Part shown: piece after piece, positions 43,876 through 53,848 of the stretch
How positions within the stretch are numbered: position 1 is the stretch's first letter
Layout of the letters: each line of letters begins with the position of its first letter
Assembly (NCBI RefSeq): GCF_011752935.1
Contig: NZ_VWWO01000001.1
Coordinates: 2,356,001 to 2,420,000 of the forward strand
DNA from: Chitinophaga sp. Cy-1792
GTDB taxonomy: Bacteria; Bacteroidota; Bacteroidia; Chitinophagales; Chitinophagaceae
Direction of reading: 5' to 3'
DNA: 64,000 bases
Translations under genes and position numbers: made by a program
Notes under the pieces: model-generated
What the model was told of the DNA's origin: nothing
Databases searched by the model: none
Seen by the model: the letters and a program-made list of their open reading frames with translations, nothing else

Positions 43876-46800
43876 TGAAAAAAAACACAGTGGACCATGC
43901 TGTCCCACTGCGGCGGGGACTGTATAAACTGTTAATTTTTATGAAGTTTTTTACGCTGTTCACAACGGTTGTGTGTTTGCATGTCAGTGCCAGTGTTCAT
44001 TCCCAGTCTAAGATCACGCTGAAACTCTCACAGGTACAGCTGGAAAAGGCGTTGGCTACGCTGGAAAAGAATAGCAGTTATCGTTTTGTATACAACGATG
44101 ACAATCTTCCATTGCACCTGAAAGTATCTGTCAATGCGGAAGACCTTTCCGTCGATAAGGTGCTGGACCTCCTGCTAAACAATACCGCACTGCGCTACCG
44201 GATGATGCCGGGAAATATTATTGTAATTGCCCCTGCGGCGGTTGTCAGTAAAGACATACTGGTAAAAGGAAAGGTAGTGAATACAGCCGGGGAGTCATTA
44301 CCCGGAGTTACCGTTCGTCTGAAAAATACGGCTATCGGCGTTACTACTGATGTAAAGGGTGGTTTTGAACTGAAAGTTCCTGAAAATGCAGTGCTGGTTT
44401 TATCCTATGTAGGCTTCGATCAGCAGGAAGTTTCCCTGAATGGCCGGGAGCAGGTCACTGTTACTATGGAGGCTTCCAAAAACTCTATGGAAGAGGTGAT
44501 CGTTGTAGGGTACGGTACGCAGAAAAAGATAAATGTTACCGGCGCCATCGACCAGATTTCCGGTAAGCAGCTGGCAGAAAGGCCTATCGCCAATATAGCG
44601 CAGGCGCTGCAGGGCGTGAGTGCCGGTCTGAATATCACCTATAAGGGCGGGGCTCCGGGACAGGTGCCGAAAATCAATATCCGTGGTTTTACTTCTATCA
44701 ATGACAATACCAACGCCCCACTGATTATTATCGACGGGATTACCGCTGCCACAGATGATATCCTCCGTCTGAACCCGCAGGATATTGCCTCTATTTCTGT
44801 ACTGAGAGATGCCGCTTCCGCTGCTATCTATGGTGCCCGTGCTGCCTTCGGTGTGTTGCTGATTACTACCAAAAACGGAACGCCTGGCGGCCGCCAGAGC
44901 GTGAGCTACAGTAATTATTTTGCAAGATCAAAAAGAACGGTTCTGCCGGAACCGGTGACGGACCCTTATATCTTCTCCAGGGTACTGGAAACATCTACCA
45001 ATAATACTCCCTGGGATTATGTAAACTTCTCCGATGAATACTATAAATGGGCTAAAGAAAGATCAGATAATCCTTCGCTGCCGGATACCCGTATAGATCC
45101 GAGTGATCCGACAAAATGGGCCTACATGGGCAGCAACAACTGGAATAATTATTTCTTCAGTAAAACAAATCCTTCCCAGTACCATAGTATCACTTTAAGC
45201 GGCTCTGCGGAAACAGCGAAGAAAATGCCGATTTCTTACCTGTTGTCTGCTGACTATACACAAGAAAATGGGTTAAATAAATTAGCAAAAGATACCTGGG
45301 ATCGCTTTGGTCTTCGCAACAAGATCAATATCAAACCACTTAGCTGGTTGCAGGTAGATAATAACCTGAGTATTTATCAGACAAAAGCAGATGCGCCTGC
45401 ATATAATATCACTGATGTTTATTATCTGCAACCTACACAGGTAGCCGTAAATCCTGATGGTACCTGGGGTAATAACGCAGCCGGCAGACTGGCAGCACAG
45501 CTGACAGATGGTGGACGTAGTACACAAACACGTTTTGGTTTTCAGAATGTGATCAGGGGCATTGCTTCTTTCCTGAACAATGATCTGCAACTGACTGCTG
45601 ATGCTAGCTTCAAACGCGAGTTGTGGCAGTACCACACCGATAACCGCAAATACAAAATAGGTTATGGCCCGGACGATATCCGTGAAGAAGGCGGTACCGG
45701 CTCTGTTGCAGAGAATAACGGTACCGTTGCACAGGATGTCTATGACCTGTACGCCAACTATCATAAAACACTGCATAAAGATCACAAGATTACACTGCTG
45801 GCAGGTTTTAACCAGGAAAGCTATATCTGGAGCCTTGTAAATGTGAAACGGGTAGGTGTTATCTCTTCTTCCCTTCCTTACCTCGGACTCACTAACGGTG
45901 ACGCCACTACGGGAGTAGATTACCAGACATATGCCGTACGTGGTTACTTTGGCAGGATAAACTATACGTTCAAAGACCGTTACATCATTGAAGGAAATGG
46001 CCGCTATGACGGTTCTTCCAGGTTCCCTTCCACTAACCGCTGGGGCTTCTTCCCTTCTGTTTCCGCTGCCTGGATCGCCAGTGAAGAAGATTTTATCAAG
46101 AATATTTCCCGTCAGCTGTCCACGCTGAAATTCAGGGCTTCCTATGGTAGTCTGGGAAATCAGAATGTGAGCAACTACGGTTATATACAAACGATCAAGA
46201 CCGGTACTTCCGGTTACCTGATTGGTGGTAATGCCAACCAGACTATCGCAACAGGTGCCCCTCAACTGAACGTTGACCCTTCTTCCTATACCTGGGAAAA
46301 AGTAGTAACTACCAACATTGGTACTGATTTCGGCCTGTTCGATAACCGTATCACGGGAACATTCGACTATTTCGTGCGCAACACATTAGGTATGCTGACG
46401 AAAGGCGTAGAACTGCCTGGCGTATTAGGAACCACACCACCGGCACAGAATGCCGCCGACCTCTCTACCAGGGGATGGGAACTGACGTTGAGCTATCGTA
46501 ACACGGTGAATGTAATGCGTGATCCGTTGAGTTTTGGTATTAAAGTTTTTGTTTCAGATGATAAAACAAAAATCACCCGTTTTAAAAATGACCAGCAGTT
46601 ACTGAGCAGTTACCGCGTAGGACAAACACTGGGTGAAATCTGGGGCCTTACCAACGATGGCATGTTCAGAAGTAAGGATGAAATCAAGAAACTGGACGAA
46701 AGCGCTATCATACCATGGGGAGCACTTGATATTGTGGAAGGATGGCCTAAATACAAAGACCTTAATGGTGATGGAAAAATTGAACAGGGTACTACCGCCA

Positions 46801-47402
46801 AAGATCCGAAAGATCTCAGCATCATCGGCAACAGCAGTCCGCGTTATCGTTTTGGTGTAAACCTGGATGCAACCTGGAAAGGATTTGATATTTCCGTATT
46901 CCTGCAAGGTATTGCCAAAATGGATTTCTATCCACATCATTATCTCTTCTGGGGCCCTTACCAGCAGCCTTATGCGAATGTTTACCCATGGAACCTTGAC
47001 TTTTACCGCGGTCAGGCAGATGATCCGGGATTACGTGCCCAGCATTCCCAGTCCTATATCAAGGCGGGACTTGCAGATGCCAATCCCAATTCCTATTTCC
47101 CGGTACTGCAGTCATGGCTGGCAGATAACAACTATAAATCCGGCCTGGATATACCACAAACAAAATATATGCTGAATGCAGCCTATCTCCGCATCAAGAA
47201 TGTAACGATAGGATATACACTGCCGCAATCGCTCACCAAACGCTATCGTATCTCGCGTTTACGTGTATTCGTTTCCGGTGAGAACATCTTTGAGTTCTCT
47301 GCCATCAAAAAATACCTCGATCCGGAGTCTATTACCGATGGTTATGGATGGGAATACCCTTACCAGCGTAAATATGCAGCAGGTATCAATCTTGACCTGT
47401 AA
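43875..47402 (+). CDS. SusC/RagA-like TonB-dependent transporter with STN domain (locus B)
   Basis: A 1175-residue outer-membrane transporter. A long N-terminal signal region (LLIFMKFFTLFTTVVCLHVSASVHSQ) is followed by STN (ITLKLSQVQLEKALATLEKNSSYRFVYNDD) and a carboxypeptidase-regulatory-like domain (ILVKGKVVNTAGESLPGVTVRL). The TonB box is MEEVIVVGYGTQKK, the plug contains ISVLRDAASAAIYGARAAFGVLLITTK, and the barrel ends AAGINLDL. The standard VIVVGYGTQKK motif makes this a canonical SusC. SusD follows after 30 bp. Confidence 0.92.
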   Translation: MKKNTVDHAVPLRRGLYKLLIFMKFFTLFTTVVCLHVSASVHSQSKITLKLSQVQLEKALATLEKNSSYRFVYNDDNLPLHLKVSVNAEDLSVDKVLDLLLNNTALRYRMMPGNIIVIAPAAVVSKDILVKGKVVNTAGESLPGVTVRLKNTAIGVTTDVKGGFELKVPENAVLVLSYVGFDQQEVSLNGREQVTVTMEASKNSMEEVIVVGYGTQKKINVTGAIDQISGKQLAERPIANIAQALQGVSAGLNITYKGGAPGQVPKINIRGFTSINDNTNAPLIIIDGITAATDDILRLNPQDIASISVLRDAASAAIYGARAAFGVLLITTKNGTPGGRQSVSYSNYFARSKRTVLPEPVTDPYIFSRVLETSTNNTPWDYVNFSDEYYKWAKERSDNPSLPDTRIDPSDPTKWAYMGSNNWNNYFFSKTNPSQYHSITLSGSAETAKKMPISYLLSADYTQENGLNKLAKDTWDRFGLRNKINIKPLSWLQVDNNLSIYQTKADAPAYNITDVYYLQPTQVAVNPDGTWGNNAAGRLAAQLTDGGRSTQTRFGFQNVIRGIASFLNNDLQLTADASFKRELWQYHTDNRKYKIGYGPDDIREEGGTGSVAENNGTVAQDVYDLYANYHKTLHKDHKITLLAGFNQESYIWSLVNVKRVGVISSSLPYLGLTNGDATTGVDYQTYAVRGYFGRINYTFKDRYIIEGNGRYDGSSRFPSTNRWGFFPSVSAAWIASEEDFIKNISRQLSTLKFRASYGSLGNQNVSNYGYIQTIKTGTSGYLIGGNANQTIATGAPQLNVDPSSYTWEKVVTTNIGTDFGLFDNRITGTFDYFVRNTLGMLTKGVELPGVLGTTPPAQNAADLSTRGWELTLSYRNTVNVMRDPLSFGIKVFVSDDKTKITRFKNDQQLLSSYRVGQTLGEIWGLTNDGMFRSKDEIKKLDESAIIPWGALDIVEGWPKYKDLNGDGKIEQGTTAKDPKDLSIIGNSSPRYRFGVNLDATWKGFDISVFLQGIAKMDFYPHHYLFWGPYQQPYANVYPWNLDFYRGQADDPGLRAQHSQSYIKAGLADANPNSYFPVLQSWLADNNYKSGLDIPQTKYMLNAAYLRIKNVTIGYTLPQSLTKRYRISRLRVFVSGENIFEFSAIKKYLDPESITDGYGWEYPYQRKYAAGINLDL

Positions 47403-47432
47403 CTGTGAAATGGTGAACATCAAACAAAAGAC

Positions 47433-49232
47433 ATGAAAAAAATTTCCATCTTTATAATTGCCGGCATCATGGTGGCCGGCACGGCATGTAAAAAATCTTT
47501 TCTCGACAGATATCCACAGGATGCGATCTCTCCGCAGTTATTTTTTAAAACAGAGGAAGATCTGGCATTATATGTAAATGGAATGTTGACACTTCCTGGT
47601 ACTGGTATTTATTATGATGACCAGTCCAGCGATAATATGGCCACCACTGCCGCTATTGAAGTCAAGTCAGTGATGACTGGCAGCCCGTCTTCGCAGACGC
47701 TTACCAGTGGCTGGGACTGGAGTCGCTTACGTAATCTCAACTACTTCCTGGCAAATTATAACGGCGCCGCAGTAACGCAGGATGTGAAGGACCATTATGT
47801 AGGTTTAGTGAGATATTACCGTGCACTGTTTTATTTTGGTATGGTACGCCGTTATTCGGATGTGCCCTGGTATGGTACACCTATCAATCCGTCTGATACT
47901 GCTTTGCTGTATAAGGCACGTGATCCGCGTGCATTGGTGGTAGATAGTATCATGGCAGACCTTAGCTTTGCTGCTTCACATATCCGTAGTTCGGTTCCTT
48001 CCGGTACGCCCAATGCATGGGCAGCAAAAGCACTGTTTGCACGTATTGCACTCTACGAGGCTACCTGGCGCAGATATCATCCTGAATTAAACCTGCAATC
48101 TACTGCCGGCCGCTTCCTGGACTCCGCACTCCTCGTTACGCAGGATATCATGAATAATGGCGGTTTCAGTATCTACAATACCGGCAAGCCTGATCAGGAT
48201 TATGCCGCGTTGTTCAACAGCCAGGACCTGATGTCCAATAAAGAAATGATCCTGGTGCATCCCTATGATGCGTCGAAATCAGTTAGCAGCGGTGGTACCG
48301 GTACGGTATTCGGTGACTACGAACAATCTCCTGCCCGCGACCTGGTGCAAACTTACCTGATGGATGATGGTACGCGTTTTACTGACCAGCCAGGATATGC
48401 ACAGATGCAATTTGTACAGGAGTTTCAGCACCGCGACCGCCGTATGGCGCAAACGCTTGCTGCGCCAGGGTTTATAAAAGCAGGTGATACAAAGCCTTAT
48501 ATCCAGCGACTGAATAAAAACTTCTCCGGATACCATCAGGTAAAAGGATTGACCAATAGTACAGATGCTATTCTTAACGGAAGCGTAGATGTGCCGGCAT
48601 ACCGCTACGCGGAAACGTTGCTGATCTATGCAGAGGCAAAAGCAGAACAGGGAACGCTTACGCAGGCTGACCTGGACAAGTCTGTAAACCTGCTGCGTGC
48701 AAGGGTACAGCTGCCTGCTATGAACCTCGCCACCGTAACCGGCAACATTGATGTAACACAGGCAGCAGCATATCCCGATGTTAGTGGCGCAATGAAAGGT
48801 GCTATCCTTGAAATACGCCGGGAGAGAAGAGTAGAGCTGGCGATGGAAGGTTTCCGATATGATGATCTTATGAGATGGCATGCCGGTTCATTACTGACAC
48901 GTCAGCCGGAAGGAATATACTTTCCGGGACTGGGTAAATATGACCTGACCGGTGATGGCATTCCTGATATTATCCTCATTGATAAGGCGGTGGAAATCCC
49001 TACTGATGACCAGAAAGAGAAGAATAGTCTGGGTGTAAACCTGATCTATTACCGTGCCGGCAGTTTCGGAGATAACGTTACCGTATATATGAAAAACGGT
49101 ACTTCAGGTGGAGCACTGGTAACAGATGTTACGCCACGTACTTTCCTGGACCCGAAATATTACTATCGTCCGATACCATATGCACAGTTGGTGCTGAATC
49201 CTAATCTCAAACAAATATTTGACTGGAAGTAG
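47433..49232 (+). CDS. SusD/RagB-like substrate-binding lipoprotein (locus B)
   Basis: A 599-residue lipoprotein with lipobox VAGTAC (Cys ~19) followed by KKSFLDRYPQDAISPQLFF. The typical SusD helix VRYYRALFYFGMVRRYSDVPWYG, the TPR-type core and the C-terminal EIRRERRVELAMEGFRYDDLMRW signature are present. It is at the long end of the family. It is followed 1 bp later by the metallophosphoesterase gene, so both are in one transcript. Confidence 0.92.
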   Translation: MKKISIFIIAGIMVAGTACKKSFLDRYPQDAISPQLFFKTEEDLALYVNGMLTLPGTGIYYDDQSSDNMATTAAIEVKSVMTGSPSSQTLTSGWDWSRLRNLNYFLANYNGAAVTQDVKDHYVGLVRYYRALFYFGMVRRYSDVPWYGTPINPSDTALLYKARDPRALVVDSIMADLSFAASHIRSSVPSGTPNAWAAKALFARIALYEATWRRYHPELNLQSTAGRFLDSALLVTQDIMNNGGFSIYNTGKPDQDYAALFNSQDLMSNKEMILVHPYDASKSVSSGGTGTVFGDYEQSPARDLVQTYLMDDGTRFTDQPGYAQMQFVQEFQHRDRRMAQTLAAPGFIKAGDTKPYIQRLNKNFSGYHQVKGLTNSTDAILNGSVDVPAYRYAETLLIYAEAKAEQGTLTQADLDKSVNLLRARVQLPAMNLATVTGNIDVTQAAAYPDVSGAMKGAILEIRRERRVELAMEGFRYDDLMRWHAGSLLTRQPEGIYFPGLGKYDLTGDGIPDIILIDKAVEIPTDDQKEKNSLGVNLIYYRAGSFGDNVTVYMKNGTSGGALVTDVTPRTFLDPKYYYRPIPYAQLVLNPNLKQIFDWK

Positions 49233-49233
49233 T

Positions 49234-50130
49234 ATGAACAGAAGACAGATAATCAGGGGAGGCGGCCTTCTTGCGGCAGCTTCCCTGCTGGCGCCGGCGG
49301 TGAAAGCCGTAGTGCCTGCAACGAAACGTAAGCCGGTGCTTACCATCGCACATATAACGGATGTGCATATACGCCCGGATGAAAATGCGCCTGAGCGTTA
49401 TAGACAGTGCCTTGCTGCTGTTAAGAAGCACGGCGTAGATTTTATTCTCAATGGTGGAGATTCCATCTTCGATGCTTCCTACGATGATGTTAAGAGAGAG
49501 CGTGTAACGGAGTTGTGGAGTATATGGGACCGCTGCATGGAAACCATTAAACCGATGGAAGTATACAGCTGCCTGGGGAATCATGATATGTGGTGGAAAG
49601 CGCCTTCCAGGGAAGATGAGATGTACGGAAAACCATACGTAGTAAAGCGTTTGAATATTCCTGCACGCTATTACAGCTTTACTAAAAAAGGCTGGCATTT
49701 CGTTATCCTGGATGGTAACAACGATAATATCTCACTGGATGAAGAGCAGTATAAGTGGCTGGAAAACGACCTGCAACTGTTAGCGCCGGGTACGCCTGTG
49801 TTGCTGATGTCGCATTACCCAATACTGGGTGTAACGCCTTCATTGGTAGGAGGCGGACATGGTGATCATGTGCGGTTGAAAAACCTGTTTTATCAGCATA
49901 AAGATAAAGTGAAGATTTGCCTCAGTGGGCATAATCATCTGGCTGATAATGCTGTTTACAACGGTATCAGGTATTGCTGTAATGGCGCTATGTCGGGCTT
50001 CTGGTGGGGGAAAGGTGATAAGGATTCTGCGGGGCCGGGCTGCTATTATGAAACACCGCCGGGTTATGCAATCCTGCGATTGTATGAAGACGGGCAGGTT
50101 GAAAATGAATACATCCCGCACGGGATTTAA
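49234..50130 (+). CDS. Secreted calcineurin-like metallophosphoesterase (locus B)
   Basis: A 298-residue hydrolase of the calcineurin-like fold. The full metal-binding set is visible: DVH in HITDVHIRPDE, GGDSIFD, GNHDMWW, SHYPILG and GHNHL. The N-terminus MNRRQIIRGGGLLAAASLLAPAVKA is a twin-Arg-like signal peptide. It starts at the ATG 49234, just past the SusD TAG (49230-49232); the TTG at 49219 is rejected. As the only enzyme in locus B, it would cleave phosphate from the imported ligand or at the surface. Substrate class (nucleotide, sugar phosphate, phosphodiester) is not determined. Confidence 0.85.
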   Translation: MNRRQIIRGGGLLAAASLLAPAVKAVVPATKRKPVLTIAHITDVHIRPDENAPERYRQCLAAVKKHGVDFILNGGDSIFDASYDDVKRERVTELWSIWDRCMETIKPMEVYSCLGNHDMWWKAPSREDEMYGKPYVVKRLNIPARYYSFTKKGWHFVILDGNNDNISLDEEQYKWLENDLQLLAPGTPVLLMSHYPILGVTPSLVGGGHGDHVRLKNLFYQHKDKVKICLSGHNHLADNAVYNGIRYCCNGAMSGFWWGKGDKDSAGPGCYYETPPGYAILRLYEDGQVENEYIPHGI

Positions 50131-50133
50131 TAA

Positions 50134-50165
50134 AAAAGGCTCTCTACTCAGTAGAGAGCCTTTTT
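50134..50165. terminator. Bidirectional terminator with TAC-TCA-GTA core
   Basis: AAAAAGGCTCTCTAC pairs with GTAGAGAGCCTTTTT around a TCA loop; perfect 15-bp stem. It lies between convergent locus B (+) and the S9 peptidase (-). Confidence 0.88.
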
Positions 50166-50180
50166 ACTATTTAAGAACTT

Positions 50181-53024
50181 TTATTTCACGAGGTCCCAGC
50201 CCCAGTTGATTCCTTTTTCTGTAGCAGGAACACCACTTTCCAGCCATTCAGGCGCAGCTTCCCCTTTCAGGAAATGGTCGAAGAACTGTTGTTCCCTGCG
50301 GGAGATATCCTTACGGTTCTGACGTTGAATGAGGTTATGTGCTTCGTTGTTATAGTTCAGCATCCAAACGGGCTTGCCTAAACGACGTAAGCCGGTAAAC
50401 ATCTCAATACCCTGGTACCAAGGTACTGCACCGTCCGCATCATTGGCCATGATAGCGATTGGCGTAGTTACTTTAGGCAGGGAGAACAGCGGCGAGTTTT
50501 GCAGGTATAAATCCTGTTTTTCCCACAGTGTAGCACCGATACGGCTTTGAGAATGCTCGTACTGGAACTGTCTGTTCATACCACTTTCCCAACGGATACC
50601 ACCGTAGGCGCTGGTCATATTGGCAACAGGAGCACCTGCCCAGGCAGCAGCGAAAAGGTTGGTTTGTGTAACCAGGTACGCTACCTGGTAACCGCCCCAG
50701 CTCTGTCCCTGGATACCCATATGTTTACCGTCTGTCCATGGTTTTTTCGCCAGATCTTCTGCTGCACTCACGATATAATCGTAGGCACTTTTACCCGGAT
50801 AACCATCCTGGTAAGTGATATCAGGTGCAAACACGAGGTATCCGCGACTCACAAAGAAGGAGATATTCAGGCGGGAAGGCGTAGGCGCCGGTGCCTGATA
50901 GTTATACAGGCCATCTGTCAGCTTCTCATAGAAGTAGAAGATAACCGGGTATTTTTTATTTGCGTCGAAGTTTTCTGGTTTATAGAGAATACCTTCTGCT
51001 GGTTTACCGGAGAAGGTAGTCCATTTGTACAGTTCAGCAGTACCCCAGTTATATTGTGCCTGTTGCGGATTGGTGCTGCTGAGCTTTTCTGCAGCTGCGA
51101 TCTGCGGGCCTGCATAAACATCCGGAGAGGCTACATAGCTGGCTTTGATGAAGGTGTATACCGCTGCATTTTTTGCTTTGGTCAGTTCCTGGTAGGAGTT
51201 AGGTCCCAGCACCAGTTCTTTTGGTGCATTAACTTTTCCTTTTGCACCAGGGAGTTGTACGGAGAAGAAACCATTGTATTTGGTCGTATCTGCATAGGCG
51301 CTGAGGATACGGTTCTGGTCCGGTTTGAAGGTGCGTTCTTCTTCATCGAGGCGCAGCATACGGAAACGGATCGCGTTTTTACGGCCATAGCCGGCAGTAA
51401 CGTTTACAGGCGCTTTAACACCGGTAGGATCTACCTGCCAGATATCATAGCGATCGTATACCAGTACGGCAGCGTCCTGTTCCATCCAGCCTGCGATACC
51501 ATAGGCATCTGGTGCATCCGGATGATCATCTTCCTCATCATAAACTTTGGCAGGAATTGATTTGCTGATGTTGGTGATAGCACCGGTAGCGTTGTTGTAT
51601 GACCACCAGTTACGTTCCTGCATATCATACCAGAGGACATATTTTCCTTTGGAAGAAATGTGGTATTGGCCATCCAGTTTGTTTTTGATGAGTTTTCTGC
51701 TACCATCGTTTACATTCACGAGATAAGCAGTTTTGAGCGTACGGCCTAACCATTGCATCTGTACGCGTTCACCTTTGTCGGTATAGCCCAGTGCATAGTT
51801 GCTGTTGCCTTCATCTGTAGTGAGTATGGTTTCGAGGTCTTTGTCGCCCAGTTGTACCATGCGTTTTGCAGCGGGATAATATACAGCGGCGTAGCTTCTT
51901 TTCAGCTCTTTGTCTGCATTTTTCAGCTGCATAGGCTGCAGGTAATCATCTTTATAATTCCAGATATCTACCTTGGCTACTTCAAAGTCAACGATGTTGG
52001 TATCTTTTGGAGGCAGTATTGGTGCGGTGCCGAAAAATACGCGCTGGTCATCTTTGCTGAAATTAATATTGCTATGCTGGCTGATGGTCCATTTAGCAGG
52101 AATGGCGCTGTTGCCTTTATCTACGGCGATTACAGCGCTGTCCATGCCTGGTTTGTAGTAATACAGGGCATAGAACTGCTGCAGTGACTTAGCACTGTCG
52201 CGGGTAGCAAAATAGGCGGCTTGCAGGCCTTTCTCGTCGAAGGAGAATTGTTTATAGTCGCCATAGCCGCGGCTCAGGGTATCTGCTTTCCTGGTAGCAT
52301 TGTGCCAGAGCAGTACGCCGGTGCGGGAGAGGCTATCTTTTTTATCGCTGTTGATGGCGATGAGGATATTGTTACCAGGTTTGCTGATGGCGTAGGCGCC
52401 GGCATTTTTGATAGTATCCTGGGCGCCGGTGAGCAGCTGTCTGATAATCAGTCTGCCGGACTCAGCAGCTTTATCGCCTGCTTTGTCGTCATCGGCACGG
52501 TCATCGTCTGCTTTTTTAGCCGGTTTAGGATGTTTACCATGCGTAGTATCGGCAGCAGGGCTTTCGGTGAGGAAAGCCAGCAGGCCACTACCTTTGGCAG
52601 GCGTTTTAAATGACTTTACATCGGCGAATTTTTTGATGTCGCCGGTAGCCAGATCGACCACTGCCAGTGAGTCTTTAGGCATTTCTGCCGGCTTTTTCTT
52701 TTTGATTTTGGCGTCGCGTGTTTCTTTGAACGGCGGCTTGATGCTGGCAACCAGGAATTTAGAATCTTCAGTGATCACCGGTAAAGCGCCACGAGGGATA
52801 ACCAGGTCTTTCCCGGTTTTACGATCGCGGAGAACGAGGCGTCCATCCCCTTCCTGGGGGTTAATGGTATAAGCTACCCATTGGCCGTCGTTACTGATGA
52901 TTTTGGTGCCTGCAGATTCCCAGCCGTCGTAAACGCTGTGGTCCAGCGGCTTTTTTGATGGTTGCTGTGCATAGGTGGAAAGGGCAGACCCCATAAGGAC
53001 GGTGCCCAATACAAATTTTCTCAT
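50181..53024 (-). CDS. Secreted S9 family (prolyl oligopeptidase-type) peptidase
   Basis: A 947-residue serine peptidase. The signal peptide ends near STYAQ (residue ~20). A long beta-propeller region follows, then an alpha/beta hydrolase domain with the nucleophile Ser in IQGQSWGGYQVAYL, the Asp in ANDADGAVPWYQG and the His in NNEAHNL. Residues ~164-190 form a low-complexity Lys/Asp/Ala-rich insertion (HPKPAKKADDDRADDDKAG) that is not part of the fold. Divergent from the locus C sigma factor across 137 bp, it probably supplies peptides for that transporter. Confidence 0.88.
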   Translation of the reverse strand: MRKFVLGTVLMGSALSTYAQQPSKKPLDHSVYDGWESAGTKIISNDGQWVAYTINPQEGDGRLVLRDRKTGKDLVIPRGALPVITEDSKFLVASIKPPFKETRDAKIKKKKPAEMPKDSLAVVDLATGDIKKFADVKSFKTPAKGSGLLAFLTESPAADTTHGKHPKPAKKADDDRADDDKAGDKAAESGRLIIRQLLTGAQDTIKNAGAYAISKPGNNILIAINSDKKDSLSRTGVLLWHNATRKADTLSRGYGDYKQFSFDEKGLQAAYFATRDSAKSLQQFYALYYYKPGMDSAVIAVDKGNSAIPAKWTISQHSNINFSKDDQRVFFGTAPILPPKDTNIVDFEVAKVDIWNYKDDYLQPMQLKNADKELKRSYAAVYYPAAKRMVQLGDKDLETILTTDEGNSNYALGYTDKGERVQMQWLGRTLKTAYLVNVNDGSRKLIKNKLDGQYHISSKGKYVLWYDMQERNWWSYNNATGAITNISKSIPAKVYDEEDDHPDAPDAYGIAGWMEQDAAVLVYDRYDIWQVDPTGVKAPVNVTAGYGRKNAIRFRMLRLDEEERTFKPDQNRILSAYADTTKYNGFFSVQLPGAKGKVNAPKELVLGPNSYQELTKAKNAAVYTFIKASYVASPDVYAGPQIAAAEKLSSTNPQQAQYNWGTAELYKWTTFSGKPAEGILYKPENFDANKKYPVIFYFYEKLTDGLYNYQAPAPTPSRLNISFFVSRGYLVFAPDITYQDGYPGKSAYDYIVSAAEDLAKKPWTDGKHMGIQGQSWGGYQVAYLVTQTNLFAAAWAGAPVANMTSAYGGIRWESGMNRQFQYEHSQSRIGATLWEKQDLYLQNSPLFSLPKVTTPIAIMANDADGAVPWYQGIEMFTGLRRLGKPVWMLNYNNEAHNLIQRQNRKDISRREQQFFDHFLKGEAAPEWLESGVPATEKGINWGWDLVK

Positions 53025-53131
53025 AAGTGCTAGTATAGATTGCAGCGATTAAATTACAAAATAGATTCTGCCCGGGCATAAAAAAATGGATGAACGTACA
53101 GGAGGCATATGGAAACCAGCGGCAATTTGGC

Positions 53132-53139
53132 TAGTTTTG
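53132..53139 (+). promoter_or_regulatory. -7 promoter element of locus C sigma factor
   Basis: TAGTTTTG matches TAnnTTTG exactly and ends 22 nt before the ATG at 53162. The -33 position has no clear TTTG. Confidence 0.45.
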
Positions 53140-53161
53140 GGCAAAAGGTCACCCGAAATAA

Positions 53162-53758
53162 ATGAAAAACGGCGCCACAGACGAAAATATGTTGTTGGGC
53201 ATCGCTGCTGGAGATGCTAAGTCGTTCAGGATTTTTTTTGATACCCATAGGAACAGAATATATGCCTTCATTTTGCATATGGTCAAATCCAGGGAGGTAG
53301 CAGAAGAAATCGTGATGGACGTATTTATGCGTATCTGGCAGAACCGGGAATTATTAAAAGGGGTGGCCAATATAGACGGCTTCCTGTTCAAGGTGGCCTA
53401 TAACAAATCGATCGACTTTATCCGTGCCGCCGCCAGAACACCGCTGCTGGAAGAGGCCCTGTGGGAAGAAATCCAGCCGGTAAGTGATACCTATGCGGAT
53501 TCCCGCCTGCTGCTCCGTGACTACCAGGCCAAGCTGAAAGAGGCCATGGAACTGCTGCCGCCAAAACGTAAGCAGGTGTATGTACTCAGCAGGGAACAGG
53601 GCTTTTCGCATGAGCAGATCGCCGACATGCTTGATATTTCAAAAAATACCGTCAATAACCATATCGTCAGTTCGCAACAGTTTATAAAAGAATATCTTAT
53701 TAAAAATCTTGATCTGAGTAGTACTGCATTTATCGCCTTCCTGATCAGCCGTTTATAG
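53162..53758 (+). CDS. ECF RNA polymerase sigma factor (locus C)
   Basis: A 198-residue ECF sigma factor. Region 2: RIFFDTHRNRIYAFILHMVKSREVAEEIVMDVFMRIWQNRE. Region 4: MELLPPKRKQVYVLSREQGFSHEQIADMLDISKNTVNNHI. It is the classic FecI-like type of Bacteroidota nutrient loci, preceding its FecR and STN-SusC. It is divergent from the S9 peptidase, so the two could share regulation. Confidence 0.9.
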   Translation: MKNGATDENMLLGIAAGDAKSFRIFFDTHRNRIYAFILHMVKSREVAEEIVMDVFMRIWQNRELLKGVANIDGFLFKVAYNKSIDFIRAAARTPLLEEALWEEIQPVSDTYADSRLLLRDYQAKLKEAMELLPPKRKQVYVLSREQGFSHEQIADMLDISKNTVNNHIVSSQQFIKEYLIKNLDLSSTAFIAFLISRL

Positions 53759-53848
53759 CAGATAAAATTTTTTTTCAAAGCGAATAGTTATTACACCTGA
53801 TTCTGTCGTCAATACTTATAAGAGCGCGTAACAGTGAACAATAATGCT

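Noticed and set aside
45282..46265. Minus-strand open frame of 327 codons inside susC-B
   Set aside because: It lies entirely within a well-supported SusC gene, has no recognisable domain, and its composition is that of a reverse-strand shadow.
50547..51560. Plus-strand open frame of 337 codons opposite the S9 peptidase
   Set aside because: Cysteine/phenylalanine-rich translation without motifs, fully opposite a protein with intact catalytic motifs; a shadow frame.
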